A DNA stretch of 21,310 nt, from NCBI GenBank assembly GCA_946803715.1, contig CAMPET010000133.1, positions 58,307-79,616 on the forward strand, written 5' to 3'. The notes beneath the pieces were generated by a model. That model was not told where the DNA came from. It searched no databases and was given only the letters and a program-made list of their open reading frames with translations. Every line of letters starts with the position of its first letter. Position 1 is the first letter of the stretch. Positions 10,301-20,048 of the stretch are shown here, one piece after another. The translations under genes and the position numbers were made by a program. The DNA comes from Beroe ovata. Its lineage: Eukaryota; Ctenophora; Nuda; Beroida; Beroidae.

Positions 10301-11481
10301 ATCAAAAGCATGATTTCAGTCACACTAAAATGATGTAAACCCCCATAGGTGCAGTCGTATTTCTCAGAGAACTCTGTTGCAGCGCTCCAGGAGGCTGTGT
10401 CCCTGTCACAGAGTCATGTGATGCACCTCAGTAACATCACCAAGGCACTTTTTTCCCTCGTCTCTAACAAGGAGAACAGCCCAAGCACATTCGACGATCA
10501 GATACAAGGTATTGATCCGATTTTGATTTCCATGACCGTGTTTCGCTGTAATGAGTTACCCACTTACCCGTTGGATATTCCGAATGCTCTCCTATTCATG
10601 AATAAGCGGGATAAGCGGATATTGGCGATATGTATTGTGATAGTGCAATGAACGTATCCATTCCAGAGCTGAGAGTCGAGTTAACGGAAGGACCACCAGA
10701 AAAGAAGAAGAAGGGAGGCATCATGTGGGCAGATGACCAGGTTTCTGCTCACCCCACATCCAGCTTGTTTCCGTCTCCCAAACTGGTCCAGCCCCTCTCA
10801 CCTACCATCTCGTTTACCCCTGGTAAAATACCGATTGGGTCGACCCCTCAACTCAATAAGCTGCAGGCAGCACATGTCCATGGACAGGCTTTTGCAACCC
10901 CGGCCTCAAAACTACAGGCTTGTTTCAATGCACGCTTCTCTAGAACTGATGTGGATGAATCCAAGAGAAACCTTATCGACAGGTTCAATACCACTCCAAG
11001 AAAGATGTGTAAGCCAATTCTTAAAGATGTTAGCAAAACAGATGAAAATATGGAAAAATCGGAGAATCTGAACAGTACTTTCACCCTGGATGAACCGAAA
11101 GTCTCTCAAACTAACAATTCCCACAATGAGGAATCAGAGCTTGGACGAGGAACAAGTTTCCGAACGTCAAAACGAAAGATGTCAATGTTACCCCAGCCAA
11201 CATCTGCATCGATTGCTAGTAAGAGGAAGGCTCAAGGTACCTCTGTACAACCAAGAGTCCTGCCTAAGTCACCCGGCTTGTACAAAACGATGAATCCGAA
11301 GTCTCCTGCCACCGCCGCCAAGTCAGGCATTCCCACAACTTCTAGATTGTCACGACCTCCCAGATCCAAAGCCCAGCCTAGATCAACCTCAGACCCGAGG
11401 TCTGCGACGGCTGGGAAGGGTGAGAGTAAAACCAATGGAGCTGGGAAAGAGAAGCCAGCCCTTCTTAGAACCTGGAAATGA
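7398..11481 (+). CDS. KIF18: Kinesin-8 motor protein, KIF18-like (13 exons)
   Basis: Plus-end-directed motor of the kinesin-8 family, which limits kinetochore and astral microtubule length in mitosis. Exons: 7398-7458, 7577-7790, 7880-7976, 8058-8169, 8324-8584, 8668-8827, 8929-9041, 9153-9247, 9495-9605, 9722-9871, 10023-10226, 10349-10508, 10667-11481. All introns are GT-AG with consistent phases; the total is 2553 nt, giving 850 residues (human KIF18A about 898, KIF18B about 830-850). The N-terminal motor spans about 5-345: P-loop GATGAGKT (101-108), switch I NSESSRSH (210-217), switch II DLAGSE (246-251) and motor end TLKYANRAKNIK. The long loop 2 ([20 protein letters not shown]) is a kinesin-8 trait. 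Residues 345-560 are charged coiled coil. The tail (580-850) is basic and Ser/Pro-rich with KKKK, a TPRK site and an SGIP motif at 799-802 in basic context, an EB-binding SxIP candidate. KIF18A versus KIF18B cannot be decided; it may be the single ancestral gene. Confidence 0.93.
8230..8273 (+). repeat. 18-bp inverted repeat (hairpin) in kinesin intron 4
   Basis: Arms 8230-8247 and 8256-8273 pair over 18 positions (17 Watson-Crick plus one G:U in the plus-strand RNA) around an 8-nt loop. It lies inside the 154-bp intron 8170-8323. It could be a small foldback element, a structured intron element or a short miRNA-like hairpin. The stem is shorter than typical animal pre-miRNAs. Confidence 0.9.
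9391..9486. repeat. 12-bp AT-rich minisatellite in kinesin intron 8
   Basis: About eight variants of the 12-mer AATTAAACCTAT follow one another and end just before the acceptor (AAATCGTAG) of exon 9. The array replaces the usual pyrimidine tract. The unit is not the TTAGGG telomere repeat. Confidence 0.9.
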
Positions 11482-12025
11482 TGACTTGGATTTATCGTGT
11501 GTTATGTTTGAGACTAAGATTTTGATTTTAAAAGTTGTTCCATGAACATGAGCAGAGCAACTGTCATATTTTGACTTTATTGTGTACGTTACATGCCAAT
11601 TTTTCAATGCAAATATTACATTTCGAAAATAATTCATTTCCTGTTAAATATTGAATCAAACCAGCATTGCTTTGTACTAAAATAAGATGAGATAAGTCTA
11701 CAATGAATGGCGTTATTGATATTATATTCGATAAAGGTGTGCCAAAGACTTCAAACAGAGGCTGAATCAAGAGCCTTCATTTCTGTGGTGTTTTGGCTCA
11801 CCTCTTATCTCCCTTATCTGTATTTTGTACTGATATTGATAGTAATATTTGTATTTTATACATATATCACAAATTTTATAGGTTGTTTCTAGGCATATGA
11901 TCAGTAAAATATTTGACTTTTTTAGAAAGACTCTTGTGAAATGGAGAATCCATCATATAACCTTATATCTCGTTTGACCAGTCCAGTCTTTTCATCCAAA
12001 CCTTCAACTTCCCCCTAGCAACAAC
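11482..12025. other. Kinesin-FET intergenic interval
   Basis: AT-rich 544 bp with no supported gene. It should hold the kinesin 3' UTR and FET 5' sequences. A strong acceptor-like CTTCCCCCTAG ends at 12018, 7 nt before the FET ATG. No consensus GTRAGT donor was seen on the plus strand of the interval. Confidence 0.5.
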
Positions 12026-13295
12026 ATGGCAGCTGCTCAACCGGCAACTTACCCAGGATACCCTTATGTTCAGGGTGCTCCTGCAGCAACAGTGCCTGCA
12101 GGCGCTGCCCCTGTAGCTGCCCCCGGTCAACCAGTGGGTAAGTCTCGGTCTATCCGATATAACTTCATGCTTAGCACGTCTTCTTCAATCTTCATTGGGA
12201 TGAATCCATTTCTAACTTTCAGCTGGCGATCCCAACGCGTATGCGCAGTATTACGCTCAGTATGCCCACTATGCACAATACTCAGCTCAAGTGCAGGCCC
12301 AATATGCTGCTGCAGCTCAGCAGCAACAAGCTGCCGCCCAGCAAGCTGCAGCTCAAACACCTGCCAATCTAGCCACGCCCAAATCTGTGACTGACTGCAC
12401 GCCGACTTACCAGTCTCAAACACAGAAACAGTACCAGCCACACACCGTCCAAATCTCGGGTTTGGACACATGCAAAGCGCCCAACATCAAGGACATCACG
12501 GATAAGTTTGGAACAGTTGGTAACATCAAGAAGAACCAGTACGGACAAGCTAGTGTGAGATGTCACCCTGATGAGGGCGTGGTCACAGTGGAGTATGAGG
12601 CAGCCTCCTCTGTGGAGAGTGCTATCAAGTGGTTCAACAACAGTGAGATAGATGGCCAGGTTGTCAGAGTGCAGGTTGCTCCCCAGTCTTCAACTGATGT
12701 AACCTCTGTGAAGAGCGCTGCGCCGGCTGGACCCGATGTGCGGCCACCACACGCTGACCCAAACGGTCCTCCACCAGGGTATTATGCCCCTCCAGGATAC
12801 CCTCCTGTACCCCATGTCCCACCCTTCCCACACTACCCTCCCCACCCTCACTTTGGACCACCCGGTATGCCACCACCACCTCACATGGCAGGTGGACCAC
12901 GCCCCAATGTGTCGCCCCGGCCCGGTGATTGGGACTGTCCAGAGTGTGGTAACAGCAACTTCCACTTCCGGCAAGAGTGTAGGAGATGCAAAACAGCACG
13001 ACCTGAGTCTGAGAATGGTGGTGAGGGACCAGTGAGGCCTCCAATGGGTCATCGACCACCCTACAGACCACCTCATTTTCATCCTGGATTTCCACCTAGG
13101 GGCCCACCGTTCATGGGAGGTCCCCACCCGGGGATGAGGCCACCATTCATGCACGGGGGACCAAGGCCCCACTTTTACCATCCTAGGGGTGGGCCCAGAC
13201 CTCCTTATCCGGGAGCTGGTTACAAGAGGAAAACACCCTACACTCCTACAAGTACTCCTGCTAAGGAGCAAAAAACAGAAGAAAGTAAGGAATGA
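12026..13295 (+). CDS. FET-family RNA-binding protein (FUS/EWSR1/TAF15-like)
   Basis: Nuclear RNA-binding protein of the FET family, which couples transcription with RNA processing and forms condensates. Two exons, 12026-12137 and 12223-13295, with an 85-bp GT-AG intron; 394 residues. Order: a low-complexity Ala/Gln/Tyr N-terminus (1-85) with repeated AQY units resembling the prion-like FET segment; one RRM (about 111-190, HTVQISGLD ... VRVQVAPQ) whose spacing and residues near IKKNQYGQ and AIKWF follow the FET RRM; a Pro/His/Gly-rich linker; a RanBP2-type zinc finger (273-294, DWDCPECG ... CRRCK, C-x2-C-x10-C-x2-C, like invertebrate FET members); a Pro/Gly/His-rich tail; and a C-terminal KRKTPY (372-377) that fits a PY-type nuclear localisation signal. 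Arg-Gly-Gly boxes are nearly absent, replaced by PRG/PPG/HP repeats, which is unusual. The Kozak context AACAACATGG is good. No single vertebrate orthologue can be named. Confidence 0.85.
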
Positions 13296-14279
13296 TGCGA
13301 TTCCTTGTGATCATGTTTTATATGCAGTTTTATCATAAACGTTCAAACGGTAGGCTTTTCCTACCATTCCTATTGCAATCGAATTGTACTATTCACGCTT
13401 AATTTCTATTTTATGCTTTTGATTCTATGACCGCTAGACAATGTTATTATTGCGTTGCTTAACAAAGAGTTAAACTTCTAATTTTATAGATGTTAACAAA
13501 ATACACTACATTAGTGGTTGATTACATTCCAAACAACGTTGAAACTCAAACTGTAATCTAGCAAACGAACATTTCGTTTGAAAATGGAGAAATCGTGCTT
13601 AAACCTGGTTAAGTAGTTATTGATCGAAAAGACAGCTGTTTTCAGTTTGCTTATATTTCAAGGTTACGATCCTTGATTCGAGAAAACTTTGAATGAACAC
13701 ATAGGGAACGACTTTCTACGAAAGCTTTTCAATCAACTGAATTTTCGGTGCACTGTAGTTGGGCTCCTTGATTTGTTTGAACCATAAAAAGGAAGGGGCT
13801 TGAATAGTCATTACAGTCGTATGTTTCAAATCGCACGGTTCATTTAGTTTTGTTGACTTATCTAAGTTACCTCATTATTGGATTTCCTGATTGATGCGAA
13901 AGGAGAAAAGATTGTTATCGAGATCCAGACTGTTTAAACCTTTTCCACGTTTCTTTCTAAATGTTTTGGGCTGACGAAAGTATAGGTTTATCCATCAATG
14001 CGCTGTAAGGGTTAAATTGAGGATGTGAAGAATTTCTTTTACCTTTTTCTATAGAAGAATAAGGTCTTCTTTCAATCAGCAAAAAAACTACAAAGTCGCG
14101 AATTTTGAAAAAGAGAACCACTCATTTTAGTGATGAATGTGACTGTAAAGAAATAAGTTATAAATATCAGTTTATGTGAATAACAAGATCACAAGACTAG
14201 ACTCTTGTTGTGTCTACCACTTCACAAAATTCCCACGTTAGATTCTAGTATCATACTAACACCACTAGCAGTGCAGGCA
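13296..14279. other. FET-ASZ1 intergenic interval
   Basis: About 980 bp, AT-rich, with no supported gene on either strand. It probably holds the FET 3' UTR and ASZ1 upstream sequence. Only a small perfect 8-bp hairpin (CAAACGAA/TTCGTTTG, 13562-13580) and an acceptor (GTGCAG, ending 14276) preceded by a TACTAAC branch-point-like heptamer were noticed. No tRNA-like box pair and no AATAAA were seen. Confidence 0.5.
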
Positions 14280-16347
14280 ATGATCTCCATTGGTGACAGC
14301 GATGACAGTGACAACGAGCTGGTGTTGACAAGGCCAATCACGGTGCATTCTTCAAATGGGGAGGGACAATCCAACGGACACCATGTTGTCAATGATTACC
14401 ACTCAACGAAAGAGGAAATAAGGAGGCAGACTGAAGAATACTTCACTTGGGAAGACTTGCAATCAGCGACTGTTGCTGGAAACAGAGACTTGGTGGGTTA
14501 CATTGAGATATTGTGATCGTCGATCTAAGTTCATGTTTTTCTAGATTTTCTATTTTCATTCCCTTATCTTGCCAGGTGAAGGCTATACTTGATAAAGGAG
14601 AGTTTGATGTTAACACACCCCTCACTTCCGGGTATTAATCACATACCGAACTTTCAACCTCCATCATATTGTATCCTTCATAGAACCTAGTTCCCTAAAC
14701 CATGTCTCCCTTGACATCACGACTACAATCATGTCCTCATCACGACTACAAACATGTCCTCATCACGACTACAAACATGTCCTCATCACGACTACAATCA
14801 TGTCCTACAAGGTGGACATTGTTAATGTACGCGGCGGAACAATCCCACTACCCGTTGGTGACATATCTTCTGAACGTCGGTGCTGATGTCAACTTCCATC
14901 ATCAAATGTTCTACCCTATCATGGCGTGTTTCAACAGACCTCATTTACCACCTGAGAACGTGAGTAATGATGCTCTACGATGGAGGGTGTATTTGATATT
15001 ATTTACCTCGTGGCTGATGTATCCGGTGACATAATTAATCGTGATGTAACTATGTGTTACTCACACTTTTTCGTTAAGGAACTTTATGGATAGCCTCGTG
15101 GAAAGAGATCTTAATGAGAGACATCTTTGAAACTTGATAAAAGAGATCTATGGTAATTAATGATTACGCTGGATATATTCTCTATATCCTCGTCTCTGCC
15201 CTACTAGGTGAGAGAGTGTGTCAGATTGCTCCTCGAGAATGAGGTGATGATCAATGTCCATGACAAACATCACATGTCCCCGCTCATGTACTGTGCCAGA
15301 CATCCATACTGCGCAGCTCTGGAGCTGCTATGTCAGAACAATGTTGATATCAACAAGCAAGATCAGGTTCTACAGATACACGAAATATAATTGTTCTTGT
15401 ATAATGTATATTCAAGTTTTCTTACTGTTGTAATAATGTACATTGTATAATATGACATATGTCAGTATACATTTTATTTTCAGCGCGGTTGGACGGCTCT
15501 TATGCACGCAGCAGATCAGAATAGGCGAGACTCCATAGACATCCTACTGAAGTACAATGCCTCTGTCTACATCCAATCGTTCGATTCGCAACTCACGTGC
15601 GCTGATATTGCATACAGCTGTGGACATCAACAGCTATACGAGTATCTGGAGAAGAAAATCTCGCCCGAAACGGACGTTTTCAGACAGGCGCAACCAACAA
15701 GTGATGTTGAGAAGGGAAGTGAAGCCCCCAAATATCACAAAATGCGTGAACTAGAACTGTTCCTCACTTCACAAGACCTCAGTAGTTTGATACCTCTTTT
15801 CAATGAGCAGAAGATTACATTTGATATGCTACTCACGATGAATCAGAAAGATCTAGAACGCATAGGTATCTCTCAGATAGGTTTTCAGCAGAAACTTTTA
15901 ACTGCCATCAAGGGCGTACACGGAAGTGAATTTGAGATGCCCGATATGTCACAGAGTTTGTACAATCTTGAGTTGAATTGTAGAGACTTGTCAAAGGTCA
16001 TGAAAACGTACACCAAGCATTTAAAGTACCTACGCGCCACAAGTGCATACCTATTGAAACAGTGTCAGTCGAGTAAGAAGTTGGATGATGAATATCCGAC
16101 TAACGCACCAGAAGACTCAGGATTGATTAACAATTTCCTAAATGTTTTTGAAGTGAGCAGCACACTGTACGACAATATTGAGGCAATCAATGATACTCTT
16201 TCCGAAAAGCTCAAGATCCAGGTCGTTGAAAACCGTTCGCGGGGGACATCAGAATCCAATAGGGTGAAGAACACATCGTACTTTCTGTTGGGTGTGACTC
16301 TTGGTGCTCTTATAAGCTTTGTTGTGGTTAAGAGTGGGAAACTGTGA
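14280..16347 (+). CDS. ASZ1: GASZ/ASZ1: ankyrin repeats, SAM domain and C-terminal membrane anchor (5 exons)
   Basis: GASZ is a germline piRNA-pathway scaffold on the outer mitochondrial membrane that organises nuage/intermitochondrial cement. Exons: 14280-14492, 14576-14631, 14812-14959, 15208-15366, 15484-16347; GT-AG introns in phase; 479 residues (human about 475). Order: an acidic Ser/Asp-rich N-terminus; four or five ankyrin-like repeats (about 60-250, e.g. WTLLMYAAEQ, SPLMYCARH, WTALMHAADQ); a SAM domain (278-338, ELELFLTSQDLSSLIPLF ... FQQKLLTAIKG); a helical segment; and a hydrophobic tail (about 458-474, YFLLGVTLGALISFVVV) followed by KSGKL, a tail-anchor matching GASZ. The ATG at 14280 is chosen because it is the first ATG in the open frame and lies 3 nt after a GTGCAG acceptor. 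It ends convergent with the lectin gene. Confidence 0.93.
14715..14806. repeat. Four-copy 23-bp minisatellite in ASZ1 intron 2
   Basis: Four consecutive 23-mers (CATCACGACTACAAWCATGTCCT; copies start at 14715, 14738, 14761 and 14784) differ only at one A/T position. The array stops 5 nt before the exon 3 acceptor (ACAAG|G), so branch point and pyrimidine tract lie inside the repeat. Confidence 0.95.
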
Positions 16348-17226
16348 GACACTGTTCTCTAAGTTTTTAATGTTTCATTCAGGTTATTTATTAGGATTTA
16401 TCATTTATTGTTTATTAAGTTATAGTTCAGGGATTCGGAGATTTTATTTTGGTGGCTCATTACTAGCAAAGGCAGAAAATTGAAAGCACATTTTCCCGCG
16501 CGCGATTCACTATTAAGTGACGCGCGCGTAACATCTTAGATCTTTCAAATGTTTGATTTCAAGTTTTGGAATTGAAGAACGGCTGTCTTTATCATTTATG
16601 ATTATAGAATGGTGATACGTTGCTGATATAAACAATCCGTTCTTTGTCTGTCTGAGAATCGAATAATCCCACTATGTACGAGCGGCACTCAGAAACGCAG
16701 ATAGTATAAGATTCACTTTAGGTCGAAATCACGACTTTCACGAAAGTGGACTGGAAAGGGGGACAGTCGTAAAAAAACCACCATTTAAACGTGAAAGTGG
16801 AGGCGGTTTCTGGAAAAAGTAACAAGCATCGAGTTTCTTCAGATCTATAGTGCGCAGGCTGCGCGCGTTCGCTCGTGCAACTTTTCTTGAATGCTGCGAA
16901 GACTGTAAGGAATTATTAGCTTCGCGCGTTCCATATAAGTATGAAATGTTCCGCAATTCTAGACTGTACTGACGTGTTCCACCGAATCCCAATGGGTTGC
17001 TTGCAACATTATTGCCTACTTTCGGGATTGATATCGTCTTCAATCTGAAAACAATTACCCTCTCTTCATAGCGAATGACTGTTCTTAATAAAAACGCTGA
17101 ATGTCGTCACATAAAATCCAGTACGTATAAAATCGATCACAATATATCTCAAAGAATGTTGTCTTTACTTTGCATTTGACAGTCTAGAACAATCTTCACT
17201 GTCATATTTTGTTGGATAATAAACAG
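16348..17226. other. Convergent interval between ASZ1 and lectin gene, with CG-rich motifs
   Basis: About 880 bp between two convergent genes. Besides 3' UTRs it has unusual CG-dense stretches (16495-16530, 16850-16885, 16921-16932) and inverted ACTTTC/GAAAGT elements near 16733-16750. Plus-strand AATAAA hexamers are at 17087-17092 and 17218-17223. A minus-strand open frame (16738-17043) starts at TTG and was not accepted as a gene. A non-coding RNA or small promoter could be here; nothing firm is identifiable. Confidence 0.45.
16492..16528. promoter_or_regulatory. E2F-like site fused to CG-rich inverted repeat
   Basis: TTTCCCGC (16492-16499) matches the E2F consensus. It runs into a near-perfect inverted repeat: CGCGCGCG (16497-16504) and TCACT (16507-16511) pair with AGTGA (16516-16520) and CGCGCGCG (16521-16528) around the loop ATTA, with a 2-nt bulge. 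Regulatory function is inferred. Confidence 0.45.
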
Positions 17227-18948
17227 TTATCTAGTAAACCAGCCACCACTACGCCGTTGTGGTGGCTCATCAACAACAGAAGAATAAGCAGGAGGGGGCG
17301 GAAGTGTGGCACTGTTATCAGGAGTGTTAGCAGGGTAGCTGGTAACAGGAGTGGTAACAGGATAACTGGTAGCAGGAGGTGGATATGGGGTGGTAACAGG
17401 GTTGGTATCAGAGTAGCTGGTCGGTTGCCTAGCAACAGTATGTTGTTGCTCAGGATACTGTCTGGTAACAGCAACCTGATCCTCGTTTCCGTGGTTGGGA
17501 TCAGTAGCACTGGCAGGGTACACTCTCAGACAAGGGCATGATTGGTGCATCACCCAGCATGCACCCCTCACTTCAGGGTACTGACGACGTATTTCGTGTC
17601 TTTTAACCCAAGCGATGACAAGAGATGCGATTCCAGCCAAGAAGAACAGGGCGTCCCATTGCATGTGGTCGGTAATAAACTTGACAAGATTGAACTCGCC
17701 TCCTGGGGGAATACAGACGATAAGTATACATGCAATAAAATCATATGATTCCTAATTTCTCTGACAAGAATGAGACGCCGATATTATGAATTAAACTCTC
17801 ATCATGGTGAGGCAGCTATAATACTTCGTATACATGCAAAATATGGTAAGATACAGTGTTCGGAGAGAAATACAATGATGAGAGACAAATGACTTACCTC
17901 CACTCCCGTACCCATACTGACATCCGTATTTAACGGTTATCTGACCACCGTCACACGTGTGATCAAATAACTGGTAATAATCGAGCGCACAGTCAGTTTT
18001 TCCGTCACATGAATCCGTTACATGGTCAAGAACATTCATCTTCGCGGGGCACAAGGTGTAATTCCCTCGGGCGTTTACAACCCTGATATTAGTCTCGAGG
18101 CTCGAGTTGTCCTGTTCCGTGCACACCAAGTGCACAGAGTCTGTGGACCAGTTACTGACGAGGTCTGACTTATCGAGAGTCACCTCCGTCAGTTCTGAGG
18201 AATATATTACGATATTAATACCAGGAAATATACAGGTCATCACATGATGAAGGATATCACGTTACAAATGGAGGAAATCACGTCATGTATGGAATGCACG
18301 TGAACTGTGAAGTGTTCTCCTCACCTATCATTTGGTACACAGCAATTGATCCCTCGTCTCCGAGCCTGTACTCCTCACCACCTACATTCTCACTATAGCA
18401 CCCCGACGATACTCCGTAGAGGTTAAAATCGGTGTGAGCCGTAGCGCTCGTCATACAGAACCGTGAATCGTATATGGCAAACACGGTGTACCCTGCAATG
18501 ATATAATATTTACCCATGAGTATTGAGTATAATAGTCAAGATATACACGTATAACGTGTGTCACGTGACAGTCACGTTGTTCACTAATACGTGTTTAACT
18601 ACTCTTGGAATGGGTTCGTATTTCATTCGTTGTGCACGCACAGAATTGACCAAACAGTGTTCAATGAATTAATTTGTTCATGCTAAACCAATGAAATACC
18701 TAATTAAGTAATGCATATTTCGAACTATCAATGTTTGAATAATTCTTACCGTGATTAGCAGCAGCAATTTCACACGATGCATAAAGGATATCTGTCTGTA
18801 AGCCAGGCGAGTTTTCGATCCCAAGCTCGTAGCCTGGTATTGCAAATGCATTGTCATAATTGGTAGCTTCGTAGCAACCGATGAACTCTATAAGTGTTTC
18901 CCCCTGAGCTATATGAAGGAGCAAATGAAAGACCAGGATGTGAAACAT
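17227..18948 (-). CDS. Type I membrane protein with SUEL lectin domain and PPxY-containing tail (4 exons)
   Basis: Probable cell-surface receptor or adhesion protein. Minus-strand exons 18948-18750, 18492-18325, 18194-17898 and 17702-17227, GT-AG and in phase, encode 379 residues. A signal peptide (about 1-16, MFHILVFHLLLHIAQG) is followed by a small Cys-containing module (20-122; Cys 25, 59, 79, 98, FIGCY ... GYTVFAIY ... VSSGCYSE) that weakly resembles WSC-like domains. Next is a SUEL/galactose- or rhamnose-binding lectin domain (about 127-214; Cys 147, 171, 185, 191, 203, 214, with DSCDGKTDC and LFDHTCDG landmarks), then one membrane segment (about 239-254, ALFFLAGIASLVIAWV). The cytoplasmic tail has a juxtamembrane Cys cluster (SCPC, possible palmitoylation), VTTP/SYP low-complexity repeats and PPPPAYSS, a PPxY WW-binding motif. 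N-glycosylation sequons NWS, NSS and NYT fall in the ectodomain. No named orthologue is recognised. Confidence 0.8.
18560..18569. promoter_or_regulatory. CLEAR/E-box palindrome in intron 1 of lectin gene
   Basis: GTCACGTGAC is an exact palindromic match to the TFEB/MITF-type CLEAR element. Several further ACGTG cores surround it (18547-18592), and another CACGTG lies in intron 2 near 18297. Function is inferred from motif only. Confidence 0.35.
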
Positions 18949-20048
18949 GGAGCTGTGTGAGAGTGAGAGTGTGAGGGAATGTGTTGTGAATTATTGTGAA
19001 TCAGGGGCGTTTGAGAATGATACGGGCTGAATAGATGAATGATAACGAATGATATAACCTATGAAAGGCATTTCGGAAACTGACAATCAAAATATTTTTA
19101 AACCAAATAAGATTTGGGAGCGAAACTATTTGGAAAGGCGTAACTATTTCACTGCCCAACGAATTGAGTGAGAGAAAGTTTTAGAGTGACGAATTTGAAA
19201 TCTGAAAAGAAGGACTACCCCGATTTTAGAAATGATCGGACAAGAAGAATATAAGATTATTTCCCACTCTCTCACACATCTAATCAATCAATCACCTACG
19301 TCCTACACACACACACACACACACACACATACACACACACTGCACTAAAACATATTGCACTACAATAGTAATCAACACTACTCATTACTATCAAATTCGA
19401 GGTTGTATTCCGAGACGATTCCCTATGTAAATTAAAATTCATTATTTTGTCGCAGAGACCATGTTCAAAGTAAGGGTAGAGTAGGAGGGGGTACAAAGAA
19501 AAGCACTCTCGTTCGTAGGTCTGAAGGAACTGAATAAACAAATCCACTTGGCACATATAAACATCGGGAAAATCAGATTAGGGAAGATTGAGAATTATAG
19601 GGGCTGGAATCTGGGAGATGGCGATGTTCCGACCGACTCCCCCGGGGTCGCGACGTTCCCACTTTAACTAAGGGGACCAAGGGAGGGAGAAAAAGTTTGA
19701 GGGGAGATACAGGGAAAATAATATTACACGTACAGAAACTACTATATCTAATCATACTATATCTAATTACTAGGTTACCTCAACAGTCAATCAGTACTGG
19801 AAGTACACTGCAGAATGAATCCTACGGACGAATTCAATCATATCACATTATCGTTATGTTCACGACAAACATTCTCGATATAGGGCATAGGAAGGACATT
19901 AAATTAGGCATCTTCGAACATACGTATATTTCCGTCGGAAATCTATGGTGACCAGTTAACACGAGGATAAATGTTATCGCAACGTAATATGATTCATTTT
20001 CTGTACAAATTTTCATGCATACCGAATGTATCGTTTCATCGTTGAGGC
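18949..20048. other. Intergenic interval upstream of lectin gene
   Basis: About 1.1 kb between the stop of the OCIA-like gene and the ATG of the lectin gene, both on the minus strand. No supported gene. It contains a CA microsatellite and a GC-rich patch (about 19600-19685, including CCCCCGGGGTCGCGACG) that could be promoter sequence. Confidence 0.5.
19305..19340. repeat. (AC)n microsatellite
   Basis: 36 bp of AC dinucleotides with a single T interruption, in the intergenic region upstream of the lectin gene. Confidence 0.95.

Noticed and set aside
12664-13271. Minus-strand open frames of 143 and 193 codons
   Set aside because: Antisense to the Pro/Gly-rich FET exon; low-complexity codons remove stops on both strands.
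13296-14279. snoRNA candidate from a GTGATGA box-C-like motif near 14130
   Set aside because: No box D (CTGA) at a suitable distance and no terminal stem.
16738-17043. Minus-strand open frame of about 101 codons
   Set aside because: It begins at TTG, has no recognised family, and spans CG-rich motif clusters; no start or splice structure supports coding.
17209-17541. Plus-strand 110-codon open frame
   Set aside because: Antisense to the repetitive VTTP/SYP tail of the lectin gene.
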